A DNA stretch of 64,000 nt from Castanea sativa (Eukaryota > Streptophyta > Magnoliopsida > Fagales > Fagaceae): assembly GCF_040712315.1 (NCBI RefSeq), contig NC_134016.1, positions 22,198,390 to 22,262,389 of the forward strand, written 5' to 3'. Below, piece by piece: positions 23,612 through 34,100 of the stretch (the first letter of the stretch is position 1; each line of letters opens with the position of its first letter). Under the pieces are notes generated by a model that made no database searches, was not told the DNA's origin, and saw only the letters and a list, made by a program, of their open reading frames with translations. Position numbers and translations under genes: made by a program.

Positions 23612-25564
23612 TCATGCATGAGTACCCTTCTTCACCCACACTTTACGAGTGTTTTGGGTGAAAACCTTGGATGGAGGGGTACGACCAACATAGCTTTCCA
23701 ACCTCAGAGTGAAGCTAACAAGGCATAGAGAGATGTTCTTCAACATTTCCATGACGTCTCCAATGAGATGTCTTTCATTTTCTCCCTTAGGTTGTGCTCC
23801 CTTTGGTCTTTTCTTTGAACTTTCTTGGCCACGCATTGAGTCAGCCTTCTTGGGTGCATGAAGCTTGAAACAATTTGGTCTTGTATGCCCTTGAACACCA
23901 CAGTGATGACACATATGCTTCACTTGAGGCCCTCTTTGATTTTTGGGTAATGACTTCCCTTTATCCTTTGGTTTAGCACCAATGGTTTTCTTTTCGATGG
24001 CAGGGGTCTCTGTCTCAGGCGTCACTTCTTTAAGTTTCTTAACACTCTTAGCTGATACAAACCTCACTTCTTTCTTGGGTTCGTTGCTGGAGATTCCTTC
24101 TCCGATATAACCCAAATTGGTCTTGTCATGTGAAGATTTCTATGAGGACAGCACACTGTCAAGTTTCTTGGTGAAGATACGCTCAACCTTGACATTATCT
24201 TGGATTATTTTAAGTTCAAGAAACTTGATCTTAGAGTAAGCTTCAACCAACTCTCCCTTGAGTCCTTGTACTTCACATTTTGCCTCTTTAAGAAGCACAA
24301 GAGTATACCCATGCTCTTCTTCAATCTTCTTTATCTTTCTCACAGCATGGTTCGCAACCTTGGCATATTTTCCACAATCTTCTAGCAAAGAATCATATGC
24401 TTCTTGAAGGTTGTTCTCACATTCATTTTGGCATACATCTTCATCTTCCGATTCTTCAACTTCCTCACCCTCGGAATGCTCACCAAGTTCATTTACTAAA
24501 TTGCTCAAATCATCCTTAGAATCAACAGAGGTAATTGCCATAAAGGCCCTATAGTTCCCATCACTGTCACACTCTTCTTTCATGTCTGAATTTGAGCTTC
24601 CGGAGTCACTAAGAGTAGTGGAAAACGCCTTACCCTTCCGTCTCAAATAGTCGGGACATTCTTTCTTGATGTGTCCATAGTCGTTGCATTCGTAGCACAC
24701 AACTCCTTGAGGGGGTTGAGAGTCCTTCCCATCTTTCTTCTTGAACTCCTTCCTACCACCTTTGGATGATGAAAACTTTTCCTTGTTGAAAGTCTTCCCA
24801 CTATTCTTCATCTTCAGAAATTTTCGGAAGTTCTTCGTAAGGAAAACTACTTCTTTCTCCACATCATCTTCTTCGAAGGAGTCATCCATTCTCTCATTGA
24901 TGGTTTTGAGAGCTAGTGATTTACTTGGCATGTGCGAAGGCAATCCCGGATTATATGTTTAGAGAGATCCAATGAGCTCTTGCATCTTGATCTCATCCAA
25001 GTCTTTCCTTCTTTCTATAGCTGTGACTTTTACGCGATAGCTCTCCGGTAAAGACCTCAAAATTTTTCTCACCACCTTAACATCCTCAATCTTTTCACTG
25101 AGATTGAGCTTGGAAATCACGATTTCATTGAGATTCCCATAGAATGAATCAAATGACTCATCGTCACTCATCTTGTGCTCTTCAAATCAAGTGGTCAACA
25201 TTTGTAGCTTTGTGTCCTTGACTTTCTTGGTACCCTCATAGGTAGTCTCAAGAATTGTCCAAGCTTCCTTGGCAGTCTTTACATGCGATATCTTATGAAA
25301 TTTATCAGTAGACACACCACAAAAGATAGCTTTAATTGCTTTACTATTGGCATTTGCCAAAGTAAGAGCTACCTTGTCCCATTTGGACTTAGCTATAGTG
25401 GGTCTAACATACCCATTCTCAACAGAATCCCATATGGACTCATCTATGGTGCAAAGGAATGCCCTTATATAGATTTTCCAAAAAGCATAGTTGCTTCCAT
25501 CAAAGAATGGTGGAGTATTGAGAGATTGTGACTGATACATTACAAAAGGGGTCTTGGATTGCAC
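23612..25564 (-). pseudogene. Gag of element C with two zinc knuckles, nearly intact
   Basis: A long SIRE/Maximus-style gag. Blocks in order: PFFDGSNYAFWKIYIRAFL and the KEAWTILETTYEG capsid region, ESFDSFYGNLNEIV, RILRSLPESYRVKVTAIE, a Lys-rich linker, knuckle one CYECNDYGHIKKEC near 24675, an acidic Ser-rich zone, a probable coiled coil (LQEAYDSLLEDCGKYAK to about 24200), and knuckle two CHHCGVQGHTRPNC near 23900. Only three stops interrupt it (about 25187, 24957 and 24140). It ends with KVWVKKGTHA, the point where protease normally follows in relatives, and then simply stops. Confidence 0.9.
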
Positions 25565-25594
25565 TTAGGTAATGAAACCACAGCAAGTGCATTA

Positions 25595-25606
25595 GCTCTG
25601 ATACCA
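25595..25606 (-). other. Primer binding site of element C
   Basis: Minus-strand TGGTATCAGAGC, two bases inside the 5' LTR end; complementary to initiator Met-tRNA. Confidence 0.93.
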
Positions 25607-25608
25607 AT

Positions 25609-26647
25609 TGAAAGCTCAGATTTGTGTTAAAAACACAAGAGCTGTTTAGACCCCAAATTAAAAAATTACAGCTTAGTTGATTTACTCTAACTTAAACTAA
25701 GTGCGAAATAGAGTAAATGTGAGCAAACAAACAATAGAGCTACTCTAAGCCATATTCATCAAATCACAACAGTAAAATGAAAGCTAAAAGGGTAGGGAAG
25801 AGAAATGCAAACACAAGATAACACGCCGATGTATTATCGAAGAGGAAACCAAAGAACTCGGCGAAAAACCTCTCCGCCACCCTCCAAGCGGTAAATCGAT
25901 CCACTAGACAATAAGTTGGGATACACGAATAGCAAGAGACCCTCCAAGCTCCTACTCTAACAAGGCTTTTCATAACCGTGTCTTGTCTAGCTTTCTGGAT
26001 TCCGCAATGCACCCGATTGTATCCACCAAAGCTTGGCTTATTCCAATGCTTCCCAGAAGCATCAAAACCTCACTTAACACTTAGTATGGGTGTGGTATGT
26101 GTTTGGGCTATCAACCTCTCAAGGATTTGGATATGAAGAGGTAGGAGTTGAGGAAAACCACAATGGATGATGTAGAGGATTGTGGATATGACAATCTCTA
26201 ACTCTCAAGGGTTTGTGGCTAGGGTTTTCTCTCTGAAAAGCACTCCTTTCAATATGTGGGTAATGTGGGTATATATAGTGTGTATGAGGATGTAGTGGAG
26301 CAAATATGACAAAATAGCAAAACAGAATGTTTTGCGGGTATCTTGCAGGAAGGCTTTACCCGCAAGACACTCGCGAAAACCAGCTGTCACCAGCTGTCAT
26401 GACTTTTCGCATTCCAGTCATATGCTGAACACATGCTTCACTTCGCGAGAAGGCTACCCATGAGCTACCCACAAAAACTTCTTTAGTCTTTAATGTTGCC
26501 TTAAGTCTTCACACACACTCTCTCTCTCACAACCCTTACAAATAAATCCCACATAAAATATAGGGTACAAAAGATTGAACAAAATTACAATAAAGTTTAG
26601 CACAGAATTAAAGCCAACACAAAATAGTTGTAAATCACAACTTTACA
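25609..26647 (-). mobile_element. 5' LTR of element C
   Basis: A 1039-bp LTR, TGTAAAGTTG (right edge, minus strand) to TTTCA (left edge). A TATA box ACTATATATACCC lies at about 26267-26279, minus strand. The outer end is followed by CAAAG, the target duplication shared with 17349-17353. Confidence 0.9.
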
Positions 26648-26652
26648 CAAAG

Positions 26653-27865
26653 GATTTTCCATGTATCTCCTATGTCTTCTTCACTTTTCGTGCTATACTT
26701 TCTATTTATCTCGACATTAAAGTGTTAGAGTTTTCATTGTTAGTGTTCTTAGGCTTTTTCACTTAAATGTATTGTTAGATCCATCATCCATTCTCTTACA
26801 TAGTTTTGATAATTGAATTTGTACGTACAATTTTTTAGTTTTTTATGTTTTGAGAGGAGAGAGACATAAAAGGGTGGTAAAAATACAAATTCATCCTTGT
26901 TTTTAATAGAGGTGGGTAACAGGAGATAAACTGAGCTTACGTCAAGTGGGTAAAATGCAAAATTTTAAACCACAAGAAAGCAAAATGTTTTTTGGGAAAA
27001 CCACAGGTGGGCAAAATGTAATTTCCCTTTTTTTTCATGTGAAAATACAAGTTGGCCCGACCCGTCCACAACTCAATTGATTTAACCAGTTTTTAATCAG
27101 TTTAAAATGGCCCAATCTTGAACCTGGCCAATTTTGGCCCATCACCTGATTGACTAGACTTGAACTCAATCGTTTGCCATGTTTAGAGGCGAGGTAGGGA
27201 TGGAACAAGACAATTTGCCGTGTTATGCAGTACGGAGTAGGAATAGAGTGAAGATAAAAAAAAATCATATGGAGCGTAGGAGAATATTCCACCCTTTGAC
27301 CCAGCCTTGCCCCATTGTCATGACTTATTTGCTTCAAAACAACCCCCACGCAAAAAAGTTATTTAATTCTTGAGTACGACTGTTATACCGGGGAAGTCTA
27401 ATATTTCTAATCCGCAGACAATAAATGACATAGTGTGAGCATTAAAAATAATCTTTTTTTGTTTTTAAAAAAAGGATAAATGGGCGGTCAGCATTAAAAA
27501 TAACCGTTACACATATTTTAATATCAAAAATAAAATAAAATTATCCACCATCGGCATCTAGCAACACATCGAAAATTTTATTTTAAATATTATTATTTCC
27601 CCTTTTTCTTTGTGTGTGTTATTATTATAATATTAATGTTTACGCAATGTGATTTTGGCAAAAAGAAATATTAATGTTTACACTTATGGGATCCATATAG
27701 CCACATTTCATTGACTGGGAAATTGAAATTTTGACTTTTATAATAGAAAGCGAACTAACTTTCCAAGCTTGTAAATTTCCAAGAAAGTGTGCATGTTCTA
27801 GAAATCCTTGTTTTTCCTACTTTGAAATTTCAATCATACTAGTCCTTATTGCTTAGTTTAGTTTA
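26653..27865. other. Intergenic DNA upstream of the GEM-like gene
   Basis: The first 150 bp continue the LTR-like sequence broken by element C. From about 26930 there are repeated phrases GTGGGTAAAATG/GTGGGCAAAATG (26947 and 27006). The remainder is AT-rich without gene support. Short frames at 27035-27373 are on both strands and uninformative. Confidence 0.45.
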
Positions 27866-27870
27866 TATTC

Positions 27871-27877
27871 TATAATA
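27871..27877 (+). promoter_or_regulatory. Possible TATA box of the GEM-like gene
   Basis: TATAATA, 85 bp upstream of the start codon and followed by a pyrimidine-rich stretch (CTCTTCCCTCTTC) typical of a plant transcription start. Suggestive only. Confidence 0.35.
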
Positions 27878-27955
27878 GCCTCTTCCCTCTTCTATTAATT
27901 TTGCATTAAAACTTGAAAGACAGGTGAGGTAAAGGCAGAGATTTTGAGCTTGAGA

Positions 27956-28137
27956 ATGAATTTTCTGAAAATGGATAAGAAGGAACAATATGCGGCTCAG
28001 TTTATTGAGAGTCCATTGATGAACTCTTATGACAAAACTCCAGAGAGGCAGATTTCGACTCTATCTGAACCTGTCAGCTTAATTCATAGCCTATCTTCCT
28101 CAGATGGCTCTCCCTCCTTCAAAACAAGTAAGCAATC

Positions 28138-28178
<41 letters not shown>

Positions 28179-31100
28179 TACAATTACAAGTTAAAACCAA
28201 ATACAACAAATTAAGTGATGGGCTACTCTTGGAAAAGTGCAGATAAAGGGGATTCAGAGTCAGAGACGGACCAGAAGACAAAACTTCGTAGGAAAAGTAG
28301 CAGTTTTGCATACAGGATTCGCGACCATGGTAAGGATGTTTCATCTCAATTTTATGATGATGATAATGATGAAACTCTTTGTTTTGTTTGACATATGGAA
28401 TATTAATTGTAGTGAAACTGGGTGGTCCCAAGTTGTCTCAAACTGTAAAGGGAAAGCTGAGTTTGGGGGCAAGAGTTTTTCAACAAGGTGGGAGAGAGAA
28501 TATGTTGAGACAGATATTTGGAATGAGGGAAGGAGAAGAGATGTTGAAAGCCTCACAATGCTATTTATCAACAACAGCTGGTCCCATTGCAGGACTCCTC
28601 TTTATTTCTACTGAAAAGATTGCCTTCTGCAGTGAAAGATCCATCACTATTCCTTCCCCTACCGGCCATTTGATCCGAACACCATACAAGGTTTATTTAT
28701 TTTTATTTTTATTATTTATACAGAATGTCTCCGTTTATTAATTTGTCATTGCTTATAGTAAAGATTTAAAGACTCCAAAGGGGAGAGGCTCCGACGAGAG
28801 AGAGAGAAGATTAGAGATAGTAAACTCTCCTTAGTAGGAGTCTTCCCTCTCGGCCTGGACGAGAATTCCCTCCCCTCACTCTTTTAGGGTTTTTTCCTTG
28901 GCCAGCCATAGACACACTCTATGTGCAGTAGTCAACAAACCCCCTGCTATGGAAGAAATAGTCTTGAATGACCTCCAAAACCTCAAATTAACCAAAGAAG
29001 AAGGAGAAGAGATATGAATCACAAGCACCAATCCAGTCACCCTCTTTGAAGAATGCTCATTAAGCCTCTTCGGGAAGCTGCTTTCAAATCGTCAACAGAA
29101 TGTCTGCGCCTTTAAGAACACCCTCAAAGCAACCTGGAAGCTAGGGTCTGATCTAAGAATAGTCGAGGTAGGCAGTGATATTTTGCAGTTCAAGTTCAGT
29201 TCCAGATTTCAAATGGAATGGGTTGAAAAGAGCGGTCCATGGAACTTTGAAAACAACCTCCTTCTCTTATGTCGCTGGAAAAAAGGTCTCTCTTCTACAA
29301 ACATAGTTTTCACGCATGCCCCTTTCTGGATCCAAGTCTGGGGTCTGCCATTAGAGTTCATGAATGAAGAGGTAGGTAAAGACATTGGAGGCACAATTAG
29401 TAATTTCTTAGAAGTTGACAAACGCTCTTGGCAATTTGATCAGGCAAAGTTTGTGTATACTAGGAAGCACGAGTGCGGCTCCAGGGCCGCCGCACTCACG
29501 GCGACACGGCCACTCTCCTCTGACGCGTCGATTTGCCCTTTTTTTCTTTTTCTTTTTTTCGATTCGCATCGACTCGTGCCGACACGCACCAATTCAAGCC
29601 GATACGCGTCGATTCGCGCCGATTCCGGCTGATTCGACTCCGATCCAGCCTATTCACGCCGATTCCGGCCAAAACTGGCCGATATTTGCTTCCTTTTCCC
29701 TCTCTGAACCTACCTATTTCGTCTTCTTGCTGGGTCTAAACTCAAAGCCACACTATTTCTTGAAGAGAGTTCTACAACACAAGTAGAGGCACTCTTTGGA
29801 GCTGACAGTCATCAGGTTGAAGAGAGTCTAGACTGTTTAGAGAACTAAAGTCCTGAAAGCTAAAAAGAAGAAGGGAACTTCAAAGAAAATTTTGAATACA
29901 CGGCTGGGATGGGATTTGGGAATTGGGATGTGGAAATATTGGGATTTGGTAGAAATAGGACTTAAAAGAGAAAAAGGAGGATAAGGGAATACGTAAGAAA
30001 GAGATGATTGAGAAATAAATAAGATAATTGGTAGGTGGGGCCGGTTTTAGAGTGGAATGAGAGAATAAAAAATATATATATATATATATATTTTTCTAAT
30101 ATATGAACCTAATCTTTTATTATTATCTCCAATTATTCTTAAATTAGCATATATTTACAATTATATAAAAAAAGTATGCTTAGTAATATATAAAAAATAT
30201 TAATAAAAATATTTTTAATAATTTTTTAATCGCCGCACCCCGCCGCACCCGCATCCTACTTTTTCAAAAACTGCCGAGCCCCGCACCCGCACTCGCACTT
30301 GCACCCGAATCCGGAAACGCAACCGTGTTTCATAGTGCGTATAAGAGTTGATGTTCACATAAACAAGCCTCTACGAAGAGGAGGCTATGTCTCCAGCTCA
30401 AAGGGTGGCAAACACTGGGTAGCTTTCAAATACGATTTATGTGCGGAAGAATTGGTCACGATATTAAACACTGCTCAGAATCCACCAACGAGTAAGGAGC
30501 AGAAAAAAAATATAGGGAATGGATGAGGGCTGGCTAGAACTCAAAGGGTGGGCAAAGCAAAACTCGGACCACCAACAACGAGGACTAGGCCGCGGCGGAG
30601 ATGGGAACTGGCGGCATTGGATATCGTGTACCCTCTGACAACTCTAGTATACTTGAGTCAGCTGGTCTTAGGGGAAACAATATCTCTGGGGGAAATCTAA
30701 CGTTGGGGAATGTTCCAGAGGCAAGCATAGCGACAAACTAGACTGCTTTTCTCCTGCATGAGGCGGAAAATCAAGACGAATGGGATAGGGCTAAAAATTT
30801 GAAACGTAATCAGAAAGGAAAAGGAAACTCTCGTGATTCACAAGGAAAGTTTATCTTTAGCAGTACTTAGGACTCCGAAAAAGATAAAAGGAATTCAGAT
30901 TCTAGAATGTAGTCTTCTAACTCTGAAGGCCAAGAAGTGACAAGCCCATTAAGGCCAAAATTAGAGCGCAGGTGCAAATTTGATGCCAACACCCTGGGGC
31001 ATAGCCCACCCAACAATACCCAGCCAAAAAATAAGGTTGATATAAAAAGAATAGCCAGACAAAAAGCCCAGGATGATGCCCAGGCCAAAGACACTAAGAT

Positions 31101-34100
31101 GCTAGCTTCTAAGACTGAAGTGGGCTCTAAAAGACCAAGTATCTTTGAATCTTTAGAGTTCGAAGAAAATAGAGTTCAAAAACGCATCTTCCATACTCCC
31201 TTCCCTCCCTCTCCCTCTCCTTCTCTTGATGGTATATTGGCGGTGGCTGCCATGCAGCACTGCCGAAAGCAATGATCACCCTCGAATGGAACTGCCGGGG
31301 GCTTAGGAACCCCCAGACAGTTAGGGTACTGCGTGAATTTATGCAACGTTAGAATCCGCACTCATCTTCCTCGTGGAGACAAAACTCAATAAAAAAGAAG
31401 CGGAAAAGAGAAGAAGATCAATGTCTTACCTAAATTGTTTATTTGTTCCAAGCAAAGGACAAAGTGGCGACCTAGCAATGATTTGGAAAAAGGATACCAA
31501 GCTTGACATCATAACCTACAGCCCACATCACATTGATGCCATTGTCACTGAATCAGGCTTTGGCTTCAGATAGAGAATCATCGGTTTTTATGGGCACCCG
31601 GACACTCATAAAAGAAATGACTCATAGAAGCTCCTAACCTCCTATCTCCACCACCGGTTTCAACTCCCTTGGCTCTGCCTTGGGGATTTTAATGAGATCA
31701 TCTCAATGGGGGAGAAACGGGGTAGGGTTCAATGGTCCCAACATCAAATGGACGGCTTTAGAAATGCAATAAACTACTGCATCTTTAGAGACTTAGGCTA
31801 TAATGGTTCCGAATTTACTTGGTGTAATATAAGAGAGGGGTCCGACAGAATTTATATGTGCTTAGATTGTGCTCTTGCCACTGATGAATGGAGAAGCCAT
31901 TTTGAAAATTCAAGAGTCCACCACCTCATCGACTCTACCTCGGACCACTATGCCCTGCTTATCTCTGATACAGTGAATGCACAACTCCCCCAGAAGCGTC
32001 AGTTTCACTTCGAGGCAATGTGGGAACATAAGGAGGAATGCAAAGATATTATCCAAAATGCTTGGAGTGCCTATTGTGACACAAACACTCTTGGGGGCCT
32101 TGCTCGTAGCCTTAAGCATTGTGCAGCTGACCCCTCGAATTGGAGCCATTCAGTATTCAGACATATTCCAAAACATATTCAAACTAAAAGGAAAGACCTC
32201 CATTCTCTTTTCCATCAAGACACTGATGGTAGACATGGGGCTGAAATAAATCGCCTAAGGAAGGACCTCAATGATCTTCTAGACAGTGAGGAGGTTTTTT
32301 GGAATCAAAGATCAAGAGTCCAATGGCTTAAGGAAGGGGATCGTAATACAAAATTCTTCCACCATTAGGCATTCGAAAGGAGGTAAAAGAGCACTATCCT
32401 GGGAATTCGAGATGAAAATGGGACCTAGTATGACACAAATGAAACTATTACAGAAGTAGCTATTCAATATTTCAAGGATATTTATACCTCATCTCAACCT
32501 ACAGTTTTGATGATGTGATAAGCGCAATCCCTTCTCGAGTAACCAATGACATGAATGTGGGGCTGACCAAAGAGTTTACCAAGGATGAAGTCCTCTCTAC
32601 CCTCAAGCAAATGCACCCAACCAAGGCTCCCAGACCCAACGATATGTCAACAATTTTCTTCCAAAAATACTGGGATATTGTCGGCACTAGTGTCACTAAT
32701 ATGGCTCTCAATGTTCTTAACTTTCATATGCCTATTGTTGAGATTAATAGAACTAACATTGCTCTTGTCTCAAAGAAAAACTCCCCCACCAAAATGATTG
32801 AGCTAGGCCGATCAACCTAAGTAATGTCACATATAAAATCATTTCAAAAGTCCTCTCCAACAGGCTCAAGGTTGTTTTTCCTCACATTATCATAGAGAAC
32901 CAAAGCGCTTTCCTCTCCGAACGTCTCATTACCGACAACATCTTGGTTGCATTTGAAGTTATGCATTATCTCAACAACAAGAGAGAGGGAAAGGAAAGCC
33001 TCATGGCCATAAAATTAAATATGAGCAAAGCCTCCGACCATGTCGAGTGACGTTTTATTAAAGCTGTAATGGAAAAGCTTGGGTTTCAAAAGCGGTGGAT
33101 TAGTCTCATCATGCATTGCATTACCACGGTCTCGTACTCTATCCTCATAAATGGTACGGCCTATGGATGCATAACTCCTTCACGAGGTCTACGACAAGGG
33201 GACCCCTCTCCCCCTACCTTTTCATTCTTTGTGCCAAAGGTCTATCCTCCCTTATTAATCAAGCTACATGAACTAGGGAGCTAAATGGCATCTCCATCAG
33301 CCGAGGTGCCCCCAAGTGAGCCACCTCTTCTTTGTCGATGATAGCTTGCTATTTTGCAGAGCAAGCAGCCAGGAATGTCACAAGCGAACTGAGATCCTCA
33401 CTAGATATGAAGCCGCATCAGCTTAAAAGATAAACATGGACAAATCATTTGTATTCTTTAGCCTCAACGCAGCCCAAGAAACAAAGAATGAGGTTCTTGA
33501 TATCCTAGGTCCAATGCAAGACTCTAGGCACTCCAAGTATCTTGGCCTCCCTTCCATTATTGGTAAGTCCAAGAATGAGGTTTTTGCGGAGTTAAAAGAG
33601 AAAGTGGGAAGGAAGCACTCGGGTTGGAAGGAGAAAATTCTCTTAATGGGTGGAAAAGAAGTCCTTATAAAGGCAGTTGCTCAAGCCGTACCCACATACG
33701 GAATGAGCTATGTCCTTCTTCCAAAGGATTGTGTGATGATCTTGAAGGCATGATGCGTTATTTCTGGTAGGGGCAGTGTCATCAAGAGAAAAAAAATTTG
33801 TTTGGGTTGCTTGGAAGAAAATGTGCAAGTCCAAGCTACACGGGGGAATGGGGTTCCAATTTGGCCATGCTTGCTAAACAATTTGGCCATGTCATCATAC
33901 AACGGCGTAATTTCTAGTTGGAGCAGTGTCATCAATGTGGCCATGCTTGCTAAACAAGCTTGGAGACTACTCACCAGACCGGACTCTTTGACCTCAAGAA
34001 TATAGAAGGTGAGATACTTCCCATACTTTGATGTCCTCAATGCCCAATTTGGGTGCAGTCCATCATATGCCTGGCGTAGCATCCATCGCAACCTAGAAGT

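Larger units (their letters stand above)
17354..26647 (-). mobile_element. Element C: complete pol-less LTR retrotransposon
   Basis: A full structure on the minus strand: 5' LTR 25609-26647, primer site 25595-25606, gag 23612-25564, a second reading frame of Transposase_32 type 20492-21446, and a 3' LTR 17354-19731 that holds a solo B LTR. The 5-bp CAAAG occurs immediately outside both ends (17349-17353 and 26648-26652), so the insertion is intact. No protease, integrase, RT or RNase H was found in the 2.2 kb between the frames, so the element is non-autonomous and would need pol from a relative. LTR differences are mostly C/T and G/A transitions, as expected of methylated repeats. Confidence 0.88.

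Noticed and set aside
28084..28431. Minus-strand frame containing a RERERER stretch
   Set aside because: It is the reverse translation of a TC microsatellite in the first intron of the GEM-like gene.
29415..29786. Overlapping plus-strand frames rich in RADTHRFAPI-like repeats
   Set aside because: They arise from GC-rich CCGATTC repeats in the hAT-like element and continue LINE sequence only by chance.
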